This document shows positions 1 through 11,475 of a DNA stretch of 64,000 bases, piece after piece. The stretch is from Isoetes taiwanensis (Eukaryota; Streptophyta; Lycopodiopsida; Isoetales; Isoetaceae), in NCBI GenBank assembly GCA_021234155.1, contig JAJEKV010000051.1:7724761-7788760 (forward strand), given 5' to 3'. Each line of letters opens with the position of its first letter. Within the stretch, counting starts at the first letter, position 1. Under the pieces are notes generated by a model. It had not been told where the DNA came from. It did no database searches and saw only the letters and a program-made list of their open reading frames with translations. Position numbers and translations under genes: made by a program.

Positions 1-1136
1 CATGTTTTATTTATACCCAGACAAATAAACCCAGAATTTTCACTAAAATCTCCAAACTGGTACTAGAAATCCCTTTACCGTAAGCCTACCTTCAAAAATG
101 GGGCTGCTCATGTGTTTATGCTCCTCCAAAGTGATAAGATAACCTCTGCACCGAAGCTCTGCACCAATGAATGAACCGAATGTTCTGAAAATGCAAGAGA
201 TAAGAATAATTGAAGTCTTGAATCTCAGCACTACAATTCAAGAGAAACATCATTGTGCTATATTTACAAAAAGAATAGCCAGTTGTTGCAGAGCTAGCTT
301 AAAAACATCCTATAAAGCCAAATATCAATTCCAAAAATGGGTCCTTGAAACTCAGCCAAGAGTAATGCGTCTATCTCTTCTACGTCTATGCCCTAAACAT
401 AGAGTCATGCATACACAGAAGGCCTAAAAAAGAACGATTTAAAATCAAACTCTTTTACATCCATACCATTTTTTGATTACACAAACACAGGATATGGCAC
501 AATTCATTCGAAGCATTTCGGCAATGAAGGGCAGAAAACCACTCAACAATGCATGGCAGGACTCCAGAGATAATATATTACGCTCTAGGCTTATTTTTCC
601 AGCTCAAGAAATCTGGAAGTTGCTGGAAAAAATGCACACAAAGGAAGATGACTCACACAGGTGATAAGATCTCTACAAAAATGCATAACCATAGAAGCTT
701 ACCTTTCGAACAAAGCACAAACCCTCCATTTCAACTTTACCGAAATACTCAGATTAAAGCAATGCTCCGCCACGATCCTCTGCCACGATCCTCCAGAGTG
801 AAAATGGTCGCGATGAAGCTCTGGTGCTGCTTTGCCGCATATGAAAATGCAGTTTGAACACAGAAGAATGATGAAATATAGGAAAGCTAGGGAGGGAATC
901 CATCCAAATAATTAGCCGGTAGGTATATAAAGCAAGGCAGCCGTAGCGGGCAATTTTCAAGAGTTGGAAGATCTAGAAATCATATTTATATATCCAGGAG
1001 CAGAGCTGATCATTTCAATCATCCTGCCATGGCCTCCTCCGAGCAAGGAGCGCCGGTTAGCCGGTTTCCAGAGTCTCTGCCAAGCCACACAATCGACCGA
1101 CAATTTACAGCCAACAATATGTTTTGAGCAGTTTTT
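1..1136. other. No supported gene
   Basis: Only short open frames without recognisable motifs. On the minus strand a TATA-like stretch (around 925-932) precedes a short frame starting near 841, which could be a first exon of a gene lying off the window, but nothing confirms it. Confidence 0.4.
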
Positions 1137-1178
1137 GGCATATTCCGGGCATATACTAGTTTATACCCGGAATATGCC
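1137..1178. repeat. 42-bp near-perfect palindrome
   Basis: The outer 13-bp arms GGCATATTCCGGG and CCCGGAATATGCC pair perfectly, and the 16-bp centre (with ACTAGT) is nearly symmetric. It lies about 630 bp outside transposon copy A. The TATTCCGG core resembles the palindromes inside the transposon, but the flanking arms differ. Confidence 0.85.
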
Positions 1179-1407
1179 ATAAACCCACATGAACGAGGGT
1201 TTGCCCCCTTAGGGGCAACCCAAAAAGGAGGAATTGAATCTGAGCATAACCAATGAGCACAAAAAAGTTATACATGCTTGCCATTCAATTCCAAGAGCTT
1301 AAACATGCACAAAATAGAAAGGGCGACAAAATGCGAAACCATGGTCTAGCAATGCATCTGATGTCCTCGAATTAGTCACAAAACTGAGATATCTGTTACC
1401 TAACTAA
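1179..1407. other. No supported gene
   Basis: Non-coding sequence between the palindrome and the LINE tail. I see no motif in it. Confidence 0.5.
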
Positions 1408-1806
1408 TAGATTGAATTGAATTGAATGAATGCTTTTTTTATCATCCACGGAGACCAATCGGTCTATGTGACCTATATAAAAGCGCAACAGGCATATCAC
1501 TGCTCGGATTAAAAAACCCAGTCCTAAAGGGTTTTCGAGGGAAAAACCATAGTAGGAACAAGACTGCTAACAAGCTATACAAATATACATATGTACATGA
1601 TCAAGTATTTTCTGCTCATCAAGTGGTTGTCTAGGGGCATATCTGAACCCTCAGATCCATTATCTCCTGAATGTATGCTCCTAGTGATGCTGTATCATGT
1701 GTAGCGGCTCCTCGGGCCTGACCAAGACAGCTAGCATGTCCGGTGATCATATGCCGGGCAGCTCTAGAAAATAAGATGTTCATCCTCAATGGCTCCCATA
1801 ACAAGG
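1408..1806 (-). mobile_element. LINE 3' end fragment (copy 1), 5'-truncated
   Basis: On the minus strand this matches the 3' ends at 9430-9610 and 23691-24660. All share a hairpin of the form CGAAAACCC...GGGTTTTTTAATCC (here about 1505-1545) and then the block AGACCGATTGGTCTCC (about 1450-1470). The tail is an (ATTGA)n run at 1411-1426. Homology to copy 3 runs to about 1795, where the terminal repeat of transposon copy A begins. Either copy A inserted into this LINE, or the LINE copy was cut there. It has no coding capacity. Confidence 0.8.
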
Positions 1807-1858
1807 TTGCAAATTAAACGGGAGTGTTGTAGCACTCCCATTTCAAAGATTCCCTTTT
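1807..1858 (+). repeat. Terminal inverted repeat of transposon copy A
   Basis: The end starts TTGCAAATTAAACGGGAG. It contains an internal hairpin (GGGAGTG with a short loop then CACTCCC) and ends in a CAAAGATTCCCTTTT block. It matches the reverse complement of 21858-21909 almost base for base and 13650-13718 more loosely. A TTAA lies at 1814-1817 directly before ACGGGAG, so either the repeat starts at TTGC or TTAA is the target site. Confidence 0.85.
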
Positions 1859-2143
1859 CAAAACACCATGCTCTAAAAATTGACCCTTTTTGGAAAAAGT
1901 TGAGAATTTCAAAAGGTTCAGATTATTTTTCCTCTCATTTTGAATCCTCATTAAGGTAGAACCTTGTTTTTGTAAAGAAAAACACTTGAAAATGGCAAAA
2001 TTCAGACATGAGTACACAATCTTTGAAAGTAAGATATTGAAAACATCAAAATAAAGTAGAAAGAATAATTTTTTAATTTTTTTTAATACATCAATTTTGA
2101 CAATAATATAGTGTTAACAATAAATATTTTAGCATAAGACAAG

Positions 2144-5100
2144 TCAGAGGTCCAAATCATATTCTTCCTCATTTTGTTTGCTTGTCTCAGCTTGGTCCTT
2201 CTCCGTCATTTGCTCTTTTTGTGGTGATTTACTCTTGTCTATTTCTACATTTTCTTCAGGAATAGTAGCTAGAGCTACTTCTTTCAGCTTTAAAAAGGTA
2301 GCTTCATCGTCTAGAGAGCTTGTAAATGGAGGCTGTATCTCTGAAGATGTTATCTTGGCATAATCAGATGAAGTTTTGGTGCCAAATTCTTGATTCTCAT
2401 CTGGTAAAGTTGGTAAGGCAACCAATCTCATCTTGATAAAGTTCATAACCTCCTTGTCTATGTCAATGGCTACACAATTGCGGCCCTTCTTAAGTACCCG
2501 CAATTGTTGTACCAGAGCCAGAAAAAACATCAAGCACCCAATCTCCTAGACGTGAGAACACGTCAAGAAGATTGTTGATCAGTTTTTGTGGCTTCTGGTA
2601 ATGATTAACTATCCTGCCTTGTGCACTAGGGTCCTGCAGCTTCTGCAACACTGCTGGAAACTCTACGGCATTTGAAACTTTTTGGCAGGCTGCTGTGTTA
2701 AAATGTTCCATGGTTCGCTTTCCATTGAAACAACATGGAGATATTCCATCTTGCTCAGCAACCTAGGTCCTCCACCATGGTAATTAATATTTGTTTTGTA
2801 CCTACAGAAATAAAAGTAGTACAATTATCAACAAAAACTAAACACAGATCCAATGAGGTAACTATGACTGAATGCACCGTAAATAAGAAGGTCAACATGC
2901 AAACAACTTCAACAACAGAATCAAAACATGAATGAAAGTAAGAAACAACTGTATTCCAGAATAAGAACCTTACCAGACCATGTTTTCGTAACCTGCTGCA
3001 TGTACAGGGGATCCAAAGTGATTCTTGAAGGTGGGTTCCACAAGTCCTGCTTGCATGTTCGAGTGAAACACAACAAGATGCCAATTCTTGGCTGTTGTGA
3101 TCTGTTTAATGCCAGCAATGAATGCATTAAATTCAGAGTTTCTGAAGGGCTGGTCATCGTAGCGGCTGTCCTTTAGTTTGAAGCCATATGGAAGGTCTGC
3201 TATGACCAAAGTGAAATCCTGTGGCTTTACAGATCCAACCAATTTCGTGCAGCCCCCATGAATGATCGAAAACAGGTTGTTTTGATCAAACATACTAAAT
3301 CTCTCGTAGTCGGACGGCTCAGCATCTACAATCTGCCTGTCCGCTAATGACCTCTCCTCCCAGGCTGTCCTTACCAAGTGCATGGAGCCCTTTGGTAGGT
3401 CTTTGTTCTTCTTTTTGCTCTGTAACAAGAAAACGTTACTGCGACAATGTAAAACATGGAAGCTAAAGAGGAAACAGAAGAAGACGACGTTCACAACCAT
3501 CAAAATTTGGAGTGTATTGAATGATGCGTTTGTCAGAAGTGGCAATAGGGTAAAGTTCGTTACATATGTCCCAGGTGTCCACGTTTAATTATTCCATCAG
3601 ACATGTTTGACATGTTATGACATTCTTTTAGCTAAAATACAGCCAAGACAACAAAAAGTAAACCACAAACATCTTGAAAAAAGCAAGAGAAAAGATGCAA
3701 AACTAGCTTTGTATTCTGAAATACACATTCGCTATACAAGGGCAGCTAAAGTGTATTCTGGAATACACAATTGTTTTACGTTAAAGCATAAGTGAATTTG
3801 GGAATATACTTTTCGCTTTACACTACAGTAAAAGTGTATTCCAGAATACACTTTTGCTGTAGTGTAAATCAAACGTGTACTACAAAAACACTTTTGCTTT
3901 TCGAAAGAACTAACGTGCATTTCGGAATAACAAGTTGTTTACATATTGAAGTTAAGGTCAAACTTACTTGTGTAAACTTCTTGGACATTTCTTCCAACGT
4001 AAAGACCTTTGTCCACAACTTTTGTAGCAGCCTTTCTAGCAACTCCATGTCTGTAGAGCCCTGCATTTCTCTCCAGATGGTTATGGTCATCTCCTTTTTT
4101 GGTACTTCGGAGCCCTTCTTCTTGTCTGATACCTTCCCTTTGCTTTTCAATTCCCTCTGCTCAAACATATTAAAAATTTCGTTCTAGACTTCCCAGATCT
4201 GCACTTGAAAATGGAAAGCTGTTAGTGCGAGACAAGGGTAATTAAATAATAAAACTTATTCCGAAATGCAAGACATCCTTGCTCTGCTGTCTCTAAAAGC
4301 AAGTTGGAACCAATTGTCGTGGCTTATCAGTGGCTGCCTTTTATTAGCCTTGCCGTACTTAAGGCAGCATTCGATAGCATACACCTCCTTTAGCTCGAAA
4401 GAGTTGGCCGGCTTCTTGAGGTCGTCACCGAATCTTTCTTTGAAGATTATATACTCTCTGTGCATAAATCTTATCTTGTCGAGGAAGCTCATTTTAAGTT
4501 TGTACTCGTTGTCAGCATTGTGCATGTTGGTAACGATTTTTTCTTCTTCGTCTGTCAAGCCACAATAAACAGTAGAGAGGACTGAGATGTATCTCGGGTT
4601 ATTCTTTTTCTTGTATAGCTGTCTCCTTGCCTTGAAGCTGTGGTTACCTCATGAAACATAATGCATGTAAGTGTCTGCATTTTCTCTATCATACTACTGC
4701 GTTCTGTCCATAAGGACGACTATAGTAGCTACATAAGCATTGGGGATGCTCCTAATCCTGTCCTTCAGGTTCCTTAAATGGTCAGCATAAATTTTTCGAG
4801 CTTGAAGGGGCCTCCCACCAGCTTCATTCTTTGGTGGCAACCTCATTGATGTTATTGGCAAGTAAATCACACTTTGCACATACTTGTGCAAGTTTATTTC
4901 TTCCATCCTCTCCGAGGTCTTATCCACCTTCTTCTACTTGATGGCCACCCTTGGTGCCTTTCCTTTGCCTTTTTTTCTTTTGGAGCTTTCGTCTGGAATA
5001 TTTTCCACTGCAATTTGCTGCACCTTGTGTTTCTTTGATTCCTTGGCTGCAATGGTGTCTCGTAGCCAGTTCCTCTCTTGCTGCTGTTCTGATCCACTAG

Positions 5101-5290
5101 CACTTTGATCTTGTTGCTCTTTCGATCCACTTGAACTAGCAGCTTTGGGCCTTTCTTCTTCTACAATCTTGTTCTCTGATTCGTATGAAAAGTCCTCACT
5201 TAGAGTAGATTGGACCCTTTTTATGATGTCACCGAGCCTCTCTTTATTGACATAGTGTGCCATATACTTGTAGAGGGCTTCTGAGTTCAC
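2144..5290 (-). pseudogene. ParB-like / beta-class DNA methyltransferase, copy A (main part)
   Basis: Read leftward from 5290 this follows copy B exon by exon. First come an acidic, Ser/Gln-rich linker and a basic KKGKGK stretch. Next is the ParB-like region, with KIYADHLRNLKDRIRS near 4780 and NADNEYKLKMSF near 4500. A short exon near 4168-3969 follows, then an exon with YTPNFDG near 3500, then motif IV DLPYGF near 3195. The C-terminal end was the FSGSGTT motif I, near 2515. Lesions: an in-frame TAG at 4934-4936 (copy B has a Glu codon there), a frameshift near 4690, a donor changed from GT to GA near 4285, a frameshift near 2730, and a frame change near 2520. It cannot make a full protein. 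The copy was presumably once able to methylate DNA bases at the exocyclic amine; this is inferred from motifs only. Confidence 0.85.
3711..3868. repeat. Intronic palindrome cluster, copy A
   Basis: Three sites with the core GTGTATTCYRGAATACAC lie in the intron between the FERGELK-type exon and the YTPNFDG exon: 3711-3726, 3751-3768 and 3834-3851. The third sits at the centre of a 52-bp palindrome (3817-3868) whose 25-bp arms have one mismatched pair. Degenerate single sites occur at 2951-2963, near 3923 and near 4258, also in introns. Confidence 0.9.
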
Positions 5291-6089
5291 CCTGCAAGAG
5301 CTGTGCTCCCGACTTCACAGGGCCGAGAACGCGGCTCAGACTGCTACCCCGCCACAGCCTCCACGCCGGCAGCCAGGCCCCTGCACTGCTGCCCCGCACT
5401 CCAGCCACTCCACGCCATCCCAGCCACCACCACCACCCCCCCAGCACGGGACCCGGCCCTCGCCCACCTTTGACCCATGGGCCGCGAAACTCCGGGAGGC
5501 GCCAGCGGAGAGGCCTGTCGGTAGTTCGAGGCATGCGAGAAGCGGCCCGGGGAGAGTCTGCGCCCACAACATCCGAACACACATTCTCGATCGGATGACA
5601 TTCCGGGGCAGTTCACATTTCTCGAGCAGCCCGTCATGGGGCTCGGCCGTCGTGGACCGCATTGTCATATTCACGGTTGCGGATGCAGTGCGTGATGCCA
5701 TATTGCGCCCGGGGCGGATCTTTGAAGGGGACATCCACATGCGTGGACCGACCTCACCTCACACGGCGGCATGAGGCACGCAGCCGAGGGAGCTTGTCGG
5801 GTCGAGGCATTCACCACCGTGGGGTGCCGCGGGATTGGTTCGGCGGGATGCACATTTTTCGGCGGACACCGCCTGCTGCCGACCGCTGGCCCCAACCCCC
5901 AACGGTACCGCGTGGCCACCCTCTGCTTCTCCTACCACGGCCCCCTTCTCACTCTCCCTACTCCTCCCCTCCCGACCCATGCCCTCTCGACCACATCTTT
6001 TGCCTCCGCTCCATCTACTTCTCACTCAGCCTCTGCTTCCCGTCCTCCCCCCGCGACTCAGGCTGCGCATACCATCCCTGCTGACAAAT

Positions 6090-9000
6090 AGGAATTGTGC
6101 CTCCGGGTGGTCTCATGGAATTGTCGAGGCTTCCCTTGGCAGAAGGGGCGGTCCCGAACTCCGTGGGCGGCCGATATGGATCTCATCTTTCTCATGGAGA
6201 CATGGGAGCATCTTTGAGCCACGGGCTACGATCTGCCGGGTTACCAACATTTCTCGGTCTTCAATACACCATGCAGACGGAGGGGGTCATGGTGGAGTGG
6301 CTTGCTACTACCGGACAACCTTGGCACATTCGGTTACCCTCCAGAAGACAGACAGACACAACCGGTACTTGTGGGTTCGTGTGCATAATACCAATGGCAA
6401 CCCTCTTTTTCTGGCCGCCTGTTATTTCCCTCACGCAGAGAGCACCTTCTATCGCAGCCCACCCCGTCGCGGATAGGATGGACCCTTATGTCGATCTATA
6501 TGATGACATACAAAGCTTTCAACCAGCTTGGGTAGGGTCGTCCTTCTTGGAGACTTCAATGCACGGACAGGAGTAGAGCAGCCCATGCGACTTGACCCCC
6601 TCGCTGACGATGTCCTGCAGCTACGCCCCGCAGAAGCAACCTGGCCACGAGGATCGGATGACAGCCAGGTCACTCGCTTTGGCGACAGGTTGCTCTGCTA
6701 TGTGGTATTTTGACTTGATAATTTGCAATGGCACATCCGCGGTGGCCCGATTCTCGCAAGTGCACATGCGATGCAGGACAATCGAGGGGAAGGTCTAGTG
6801 TGGTGGACTATGTGCTCGTGGTTGCGCAAGATATGCATCTCATCGGTCGTTCCGGGTGGGCACAGATAATCGGGATGAGGAGGTCGACTTCGATCACCTC
6901 CCACTTTATTTGGACCTGGTTTGGCAAACCGCCGAACCCCCACTATGCCAGCCCCTCGCCCCTCGTTGAGACTAGATTATGAGCGGCAGAGGACTTCACG
7001 AGATGCTCATGGGCGCCCTCCGTAATTCTCATGGACCTCCACACTAGAGCGGCGTGAGCCGGACCAGTGACTTAGCTATTACGGGATCACGGACGGAGTG
7101 CTTTGGCGAGACCCCCACTGCGTCGCCGCTCCGGGATCAAGAACATTCCCGCGTAACCCGATGGTTTGATGCGAGTGTAAAAACGCATAGCGGCAGCTCC
7201 GTCACATTCGGATCCGTACCGCCTTGCGAGCCACCACACAATACCGCGCCCATCCGGAAGGAGACAAAGGCGGTACCTTCCGCCGAACATCGGGGAGATG
7301 TTCGCCTCGCTGACACTCATCCTCCCGAACCTTTTGGCGCAGAGTGCTTCAAGGCCAGCCCACCCTACGAGGGGACATCACACCCGGGCGGTGGGAACGG
7401 TACTTGCAGCGGCTCTATGACCCGCCAGGGGACGCGTGCGCCCATACCCCCACGGGATGGCCCCCATTGGTTCTCGTGGAGGAGGATGTTGAGGAGGCCC
7501 GCAACGGCCGCTAATGGGAAGGCGGTGACCTCGATGGTATGCGTGCCGAAAGTTACTCAAATGGGCGGGCGGCCGCGCTTGTGCGGTCCTCACTACCCTG
7601 TTCAGCGAGCATTGCGGGAAGGTCTCCCGGGCAATGGACCACAAGCGGGGTTGTTCCCATTCACAAGGTGGGCGACCCACCTTTGTCCGACCAATTCTGG
7701 GACGATCATGGTCGGTTCGATTTGCCAAACCGCTATCGGCATTCTCAAGCAGCAGTTGACCCGACCGGGCGAGGCGGCGGATATGCGAGCCCTCACACAG
7801 GCGGGCTTTAGACCCCGCCACTCAACGATTGACCATATCTTTACAACTGCGGGCACCGATTGAAGACAAACGGAATCATCTGCGGGGACTTGTATTCTTT
7901 GCTTTGTGGACTTCACGAAGGCTTTTGATACATTCCCCTGAAAAAGGCGTGGGCTAGGCTCGTCAGCTGGGGCTCCCGTACCGTGCGAGAATGCCATATA
8001 CACGGTTGTATGAGAGTTGTTTTGGCGGGATGCGGCCGGCGGGCCAAGCATTCACCAAGAGTATCGGGTCCCAAGCAGGGTTGCCCCCCCTCTCGCCAAC
8101 GCTTTTGGCCTCTACATTGATCGGGTTAGAGCCCCGGCTTCTGAGCATGGGGATGGCATACAGCGACTTTGCACCGGTCATCCGCCCGACTCATCTATCT
8201 CGAACGATGTTGGCCTGCTGGCCCACACCCCGAAGCTATGCGGTCTCACCGATGCCCTAGACACATTTTGTCGCTGATTTATGCGGCGTGAATCTAGCCA
8301 AGACCGGGTGGTTCTCATATCCTCTTCACGTCACCCCATGCATCCCCGTGACTCACATATCGGGGGCGACTGTGGAAGTCACGCCCACCTACAAGTACCT
8401 AGGGGTGGAGTTCCCCTCCTCGCTCTCTTGGGGAGGCGTCTATCCGCTTCGGGGTGACAACAGTGAAGAAAAGCGCTTTATGCCATGCGAGAACAACAAT
8501 CACCGTGCAGAGCTCTATGATTGGGGCCATCGGTCACATCTGTTCTGCCCTTACAGACGGGTCGAGGTTTGGGGCCCTGGCCGCCTCTTTGGCGACATGG
8601 AATGACTTGGAGCAGGTGTGCGAAGGCATTTTTGGCACGGCACTTGGGGTGAAACCTTCAGCCCCCTATCGATTCTCGCTGCGGAAATGGATTCTTGCCC
8701 GGTTCACGGGCAGCCCTTGATAGACACATCATCTATTTTCGAAAAGTGGTGGGTGATGCTCTGGCCCCACACCGCTTACACGTGGCAATGAGTCCGCAGC
8801 GGCTTAGGGCCCGTTGGAGGGTAAGAGAGATCGGTGGTTCGCCCGGATGGAACGTCGCGGGGAGCACGATGCATGCAGTGGACCAAATGCCGATCGTCGT
8901 GGACGGCCTCACGGGGAGTACCTAGGCGCTTGTTTCCTTGGCAAGCTCGGGGACCCCCGCTTTAGAGCAGGTCAAAACGCGACCCATTATAAGGAGCACA

Positions 9001-9270
9001 TCAACCCGTGTTAGCCCTGGGGCCCACAGCTCTACCTGCGTTCCCAAATGCCCACAAAAGCGGACTCATTGCCTCCATTCGCGAGTGCCCACCATCTTCG
9101 CATTGAGGCAGGCGGTGGATTGGGGAGCCCCCGCCAGACAGTGCTCTGTCGATCTTTGTCAAAGCGGGTGCCATTGAGGATGAGTCTCACACTTTCGAGT
9201 TGCCTAGCGTTGGTCGATCCGGGCGGATCACGCTCCCTTAGTCGGCGGACTTGCCCTTACATTTGCCGAT
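6090..9270 (+). pseudogene. LINE polyprotein remnant: endonuclease, reverse transcriptase, C-terminal CCHC-like region
   Basis: Pieces in all three forward frames align to the usual order of an APE-type LINE ORF2: endonuclease (6110-6830), RT fingers and palm (about 7630-8270), thumb (GTALGVKPSAPYRF near 8640-8675) and a C-terminal region near 9050-9180 matching the better preserved C-terminus of copy 3. The YADD-like site near 8195 is corrupted (SNDVGLLA). Copy 3 shares the ALGVK and HRLRIETG motifs, so they belong to one family. I cannot assign a clade with confidence. Confidence 0.8.
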
Positions 9271-9579
9271 GAACACACCGCCGATGCGTGCCACGGGGTC
9301 GTTACATTCGGGAGAGGTAATTGGACACCGCAAGGTCACCTTTGCCCCCGCCGCTCGGTGATTAGGCACTACGGTCTTGAGGGGCATGACTGTATATATT
9401 TGGGTGTTTACGCATTTTATATGTTAGGGACGGTTTGTCGGCCAGTGATTGTCGCCACGGTTTTTTTCCTCGAAAACCCTTCTGGTGGGGGGTTTTTAAT
9501 CCGGCAAGTCAATCCGCTTGTTGCTGCGTTTTTGTATTGGGTCCCATAGACCGATTGGTCTCCTTGGACGATAAAAGTA

Positions 9580-9610
9580 TCTTCCTTCCTTCCTTCCTTC
9601 CTTCCTTCCT
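9580..9610 (+). repeat. (CTTC)n microsatellite tail of LINE copy 2
   Basis: About seven CTTC/CCTT units directly after the conserved LINE 3' end. The other two copies of this LINE end in (ATTGA)n and (AGAAT)n, so the tail unit differs by insertion. Confidence 0.9.
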
Positions 9611-9612
9611 AG

Positions 9613-9859
9613 CCAGTCTAAAAAATGCCTGCTCCACAACCAGGCCTCCAGATTAGATTTTGATTAAACCGGCAAAATGCCGCGCTTTGTTGCTACTTAT
9701 CGGATTTTTCAAAAAATATCCTCTAATTTTCCGGATTTAACAAGCATTTTACAAAATTTTAACCAGAAATTTTCCGACATCTGTTAAAGAAACCGGATTT
9801 TAACAACTTCAACCAGAAATTCTGGGGAGGAACCCCCCAAATCTGGAGCCCTGTGGACC
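9613..9859. other. AT-rich segment between LINE tail and copy A exon
   Basis: No coding signal. It has several variants of an AACCGGATTTT / CCAGAAATTT block. Copy B has nothing at this place, so this is an extra insertion, an intron of copy A, or diverged sequence. A loosely similar CGGAAATTTT-rich stretch lies at 29190-29350. Confidence 0.4.
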
Positions 9860-10190
9860 ACAACTATAAACCCCTGGGACGGTTTGAAGGAGAGCCGTCC
9901 CTGTTGTCCAGACTGACTGGCAACCTCAGAAACTTCTTTTATAGTACCCATGCACTTAAACTCCCTATCATACCTTTTCTGTCCAGGACTTCCTAGACGT
10001 GCAAGAAAGTAAGGGTGCTGTTCTTTCCCGTCGTGCCCCTCGTTTTGGACCATTGCTTTTGAAAGTTTTTATAAATTGCTGGCTCAAATATGTCGTGGAC
10101 CTTTGCCTGTGGATGAGGCTTCTTGACAATCTTGAGTGTTCTTTTAGGAGCTCTTTTACTTCCTTCTTGCCTGTGGAAGAACAATTGTTA
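9860..10190 (-). pseudogene. ParB-like / methyltransferase, copy A N-terminal exon
   Basis: The minus strand after an acceptor-like TTCCACAG near 10165 reads QEGSKRAPKRTLKI, then TTGKNSTLTFL, PGQKRYDREF and SGQQGRLSF. This is co-linear with copy B at 17999-18310. A one-base deletion relative to copy B near 10000 adds a stop and shifts the frame. Similarity ends near 9860. The next homologous block is at 5290, on the other side of the LINE, which shows that the gene was whole before the insertion. Confidence 0.85.
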
Positions 10191-10801
10191 AAAGTAATAA
10201 AAGAAGATAAAACTGACACTAAAACATGCTAGTTATGGTGCTCGGCGTTGCCGAGCTTTACTACAATTTGAAAGGGTAGTTGTTTGATTGTTGGTTTGGT
10301 TGGTCATATTGATACATATTTACCAATCAATATACATTGAGTAATGGTGGGCATGCACATGCATGTACATGTAATATAAGACATGTTTAATAAAACAAAG
10401 GAAATGTAATGACTAACAACTCTCCTCTCTAGTAGTATAACATTCAAGCATCTCAAATTCTGACATGTAGTAAGGGGTGCCCGCATGTTTGGAAGCATGT
10501 TTGGAAGCGTCTATGAGAAAGGTTGAACTATGTGTAGGGAACTCTAAATTTCAAGTCGATGCTTTCTTTTTCACTACTATACTGGAAATAACTATATCAA
10601 GATAGCATTTAAGAACCTCAAATGGAGTATTCTGACCTATATGCATGAATCAGAAGCTAAGAATATAACTTGGGATTTCCCATTAAAGAAGAAAACTTTT
10701 TGGAATTCTCTTTAAATTATTTGGCGAAGGTTTTGATACAGATGAAATTAACAATCTGTCCCGCTTGTTTGTGACATAACGCATGTAGCTCGTAGTTATT
10801 G

Positions 10802-10936
10802 ATAAGTGCTACTTTCTATTCCATAAAGAAAATGGCATTTTATTTTTCTATTAGCTATATTAACCATAAGTGGGTGTTACTTTCAATTCCATGAACAAAA
10901 TGCCATTTTATCTTCTCTATTCGCTATATATGAACC
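10802..10936. repeat. Tandem duplication, about 64-71 bp x 2
   Basis: Units at 10802-10865 and 10866-10936 share the order ATAAGTG, TTCCAT, AAATG(C)CATTTTAT, CTATT, GCTATAT, AACC, with small indels. Confidence 0.75.
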
Positions 10937-11010
10937 ATAATCTTAATCATCAACTCCACAACGTTGACCTCACAATCAATCTTCGATAATCCTGTGACTT
11001 GTCAACTTCA

Positions 11011-11110
11011 TCGCCAACTTTATTGCTCGAACCTAAGTTTTAACTGCAAATAATATTCCTTCGTCAACTTCATTGCTCGAACCTAAGTTTTAACTGCAAA
11101 TAATATTCCT
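11011..11110. repeat. 50-bp tandem duplication
   Basis: Units 11011-11060 and 11061-11110 are identical except for two C/T differences. Confidence 0.95.
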
Positions 11111-11353
11111 GCCAAGGCTTGCATACTGGTCTTGGGATGTAAAGTGAAGGTCTACAACCAAAATCTGTGAGTGAATCTTATCATAGACTTGTTTTGTTGT
11201 CCGAAAGACACATTTTTTATTGCCTATGCATTTGGCAAAGCAAACAAAGATAGCTTTAAAATTGTGCCTCTGAAATAGAACATGAAAAGCACCCTTGATG
11301 CAGCGTCAATCTAATAGTATTTGATTAGATGAAAGTGCAACAGGGACAAAAGC

Positions 11354-11475
11354 AAATAAATGCATGCTTCAATTGTTGGATCTATCACTTATGCTTCAAG
11401 CCCACATACTCGACAAATAAACGCATGCTTCAATTGTTGGATCCATCTCTTATGCTTTAGGCCTACATACTTCTG
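11354..11475. repeat. 61-bp tandem duplication
   Basis: Units 11354-11414 and 11415-11475 share GCATGCTTCAATTGTTGGAT and flanking sequence with a few substitutions. Confidence 0.9.

Larger units (their letters stand above)
5295..9612 (+). mobile_element. APE-type non-LTR retrotransposon (LINE copy 2), nearly full length, inserted in copy A
   Basis: A GC-rich block of about 4.3 kb, unlike its AT-rich surroundings. A Pro-rich stretch (5300-5480) may be ORF1 or the N-terminus. The endonuclease region shows WNCRGF near 6115, LLGDFNARTG near 6545 and SVVDYVLV near 6800. The reverse transcriptase region shows AGFRPRHSTIDHIFT near 7800, VDFTKAFDT near 7905 and YKYLGVEF near 8390. A conserved 3' hairpin lies at 9463-9506 and the tail is (CTTC)n at 9580-9610. 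Frames change every 100-400 bp, so it is inactive. The 5' junction is placed where methyltransferase homology stops. I see no clear target-site duplication. Confidence 0.85.
1807..10220 (-). mobile_element. Transposon copy A: ParB-methyltransferase half only, split by a LINE
   Basis: This is a second, inverted copy of the transposon at 13650-21909. Its outer end carries the same terminal repeat (1807-1858). Inward from there lies the ParB-methyltransferase gene on the minus strand, co-linear with copy B, from its 3' end (2144) to an N-terminal exon ending near 10190. A LINE (about 5295-9612) interrupts that gene. No transposase and no second terminal repeat are found beyond 10220, so the other half was deleted or never transposed. 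Copy A is non-autonomous. The inner boundary is approximate, since it is only where similarity to copy B stops. Confidence 0.8.
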
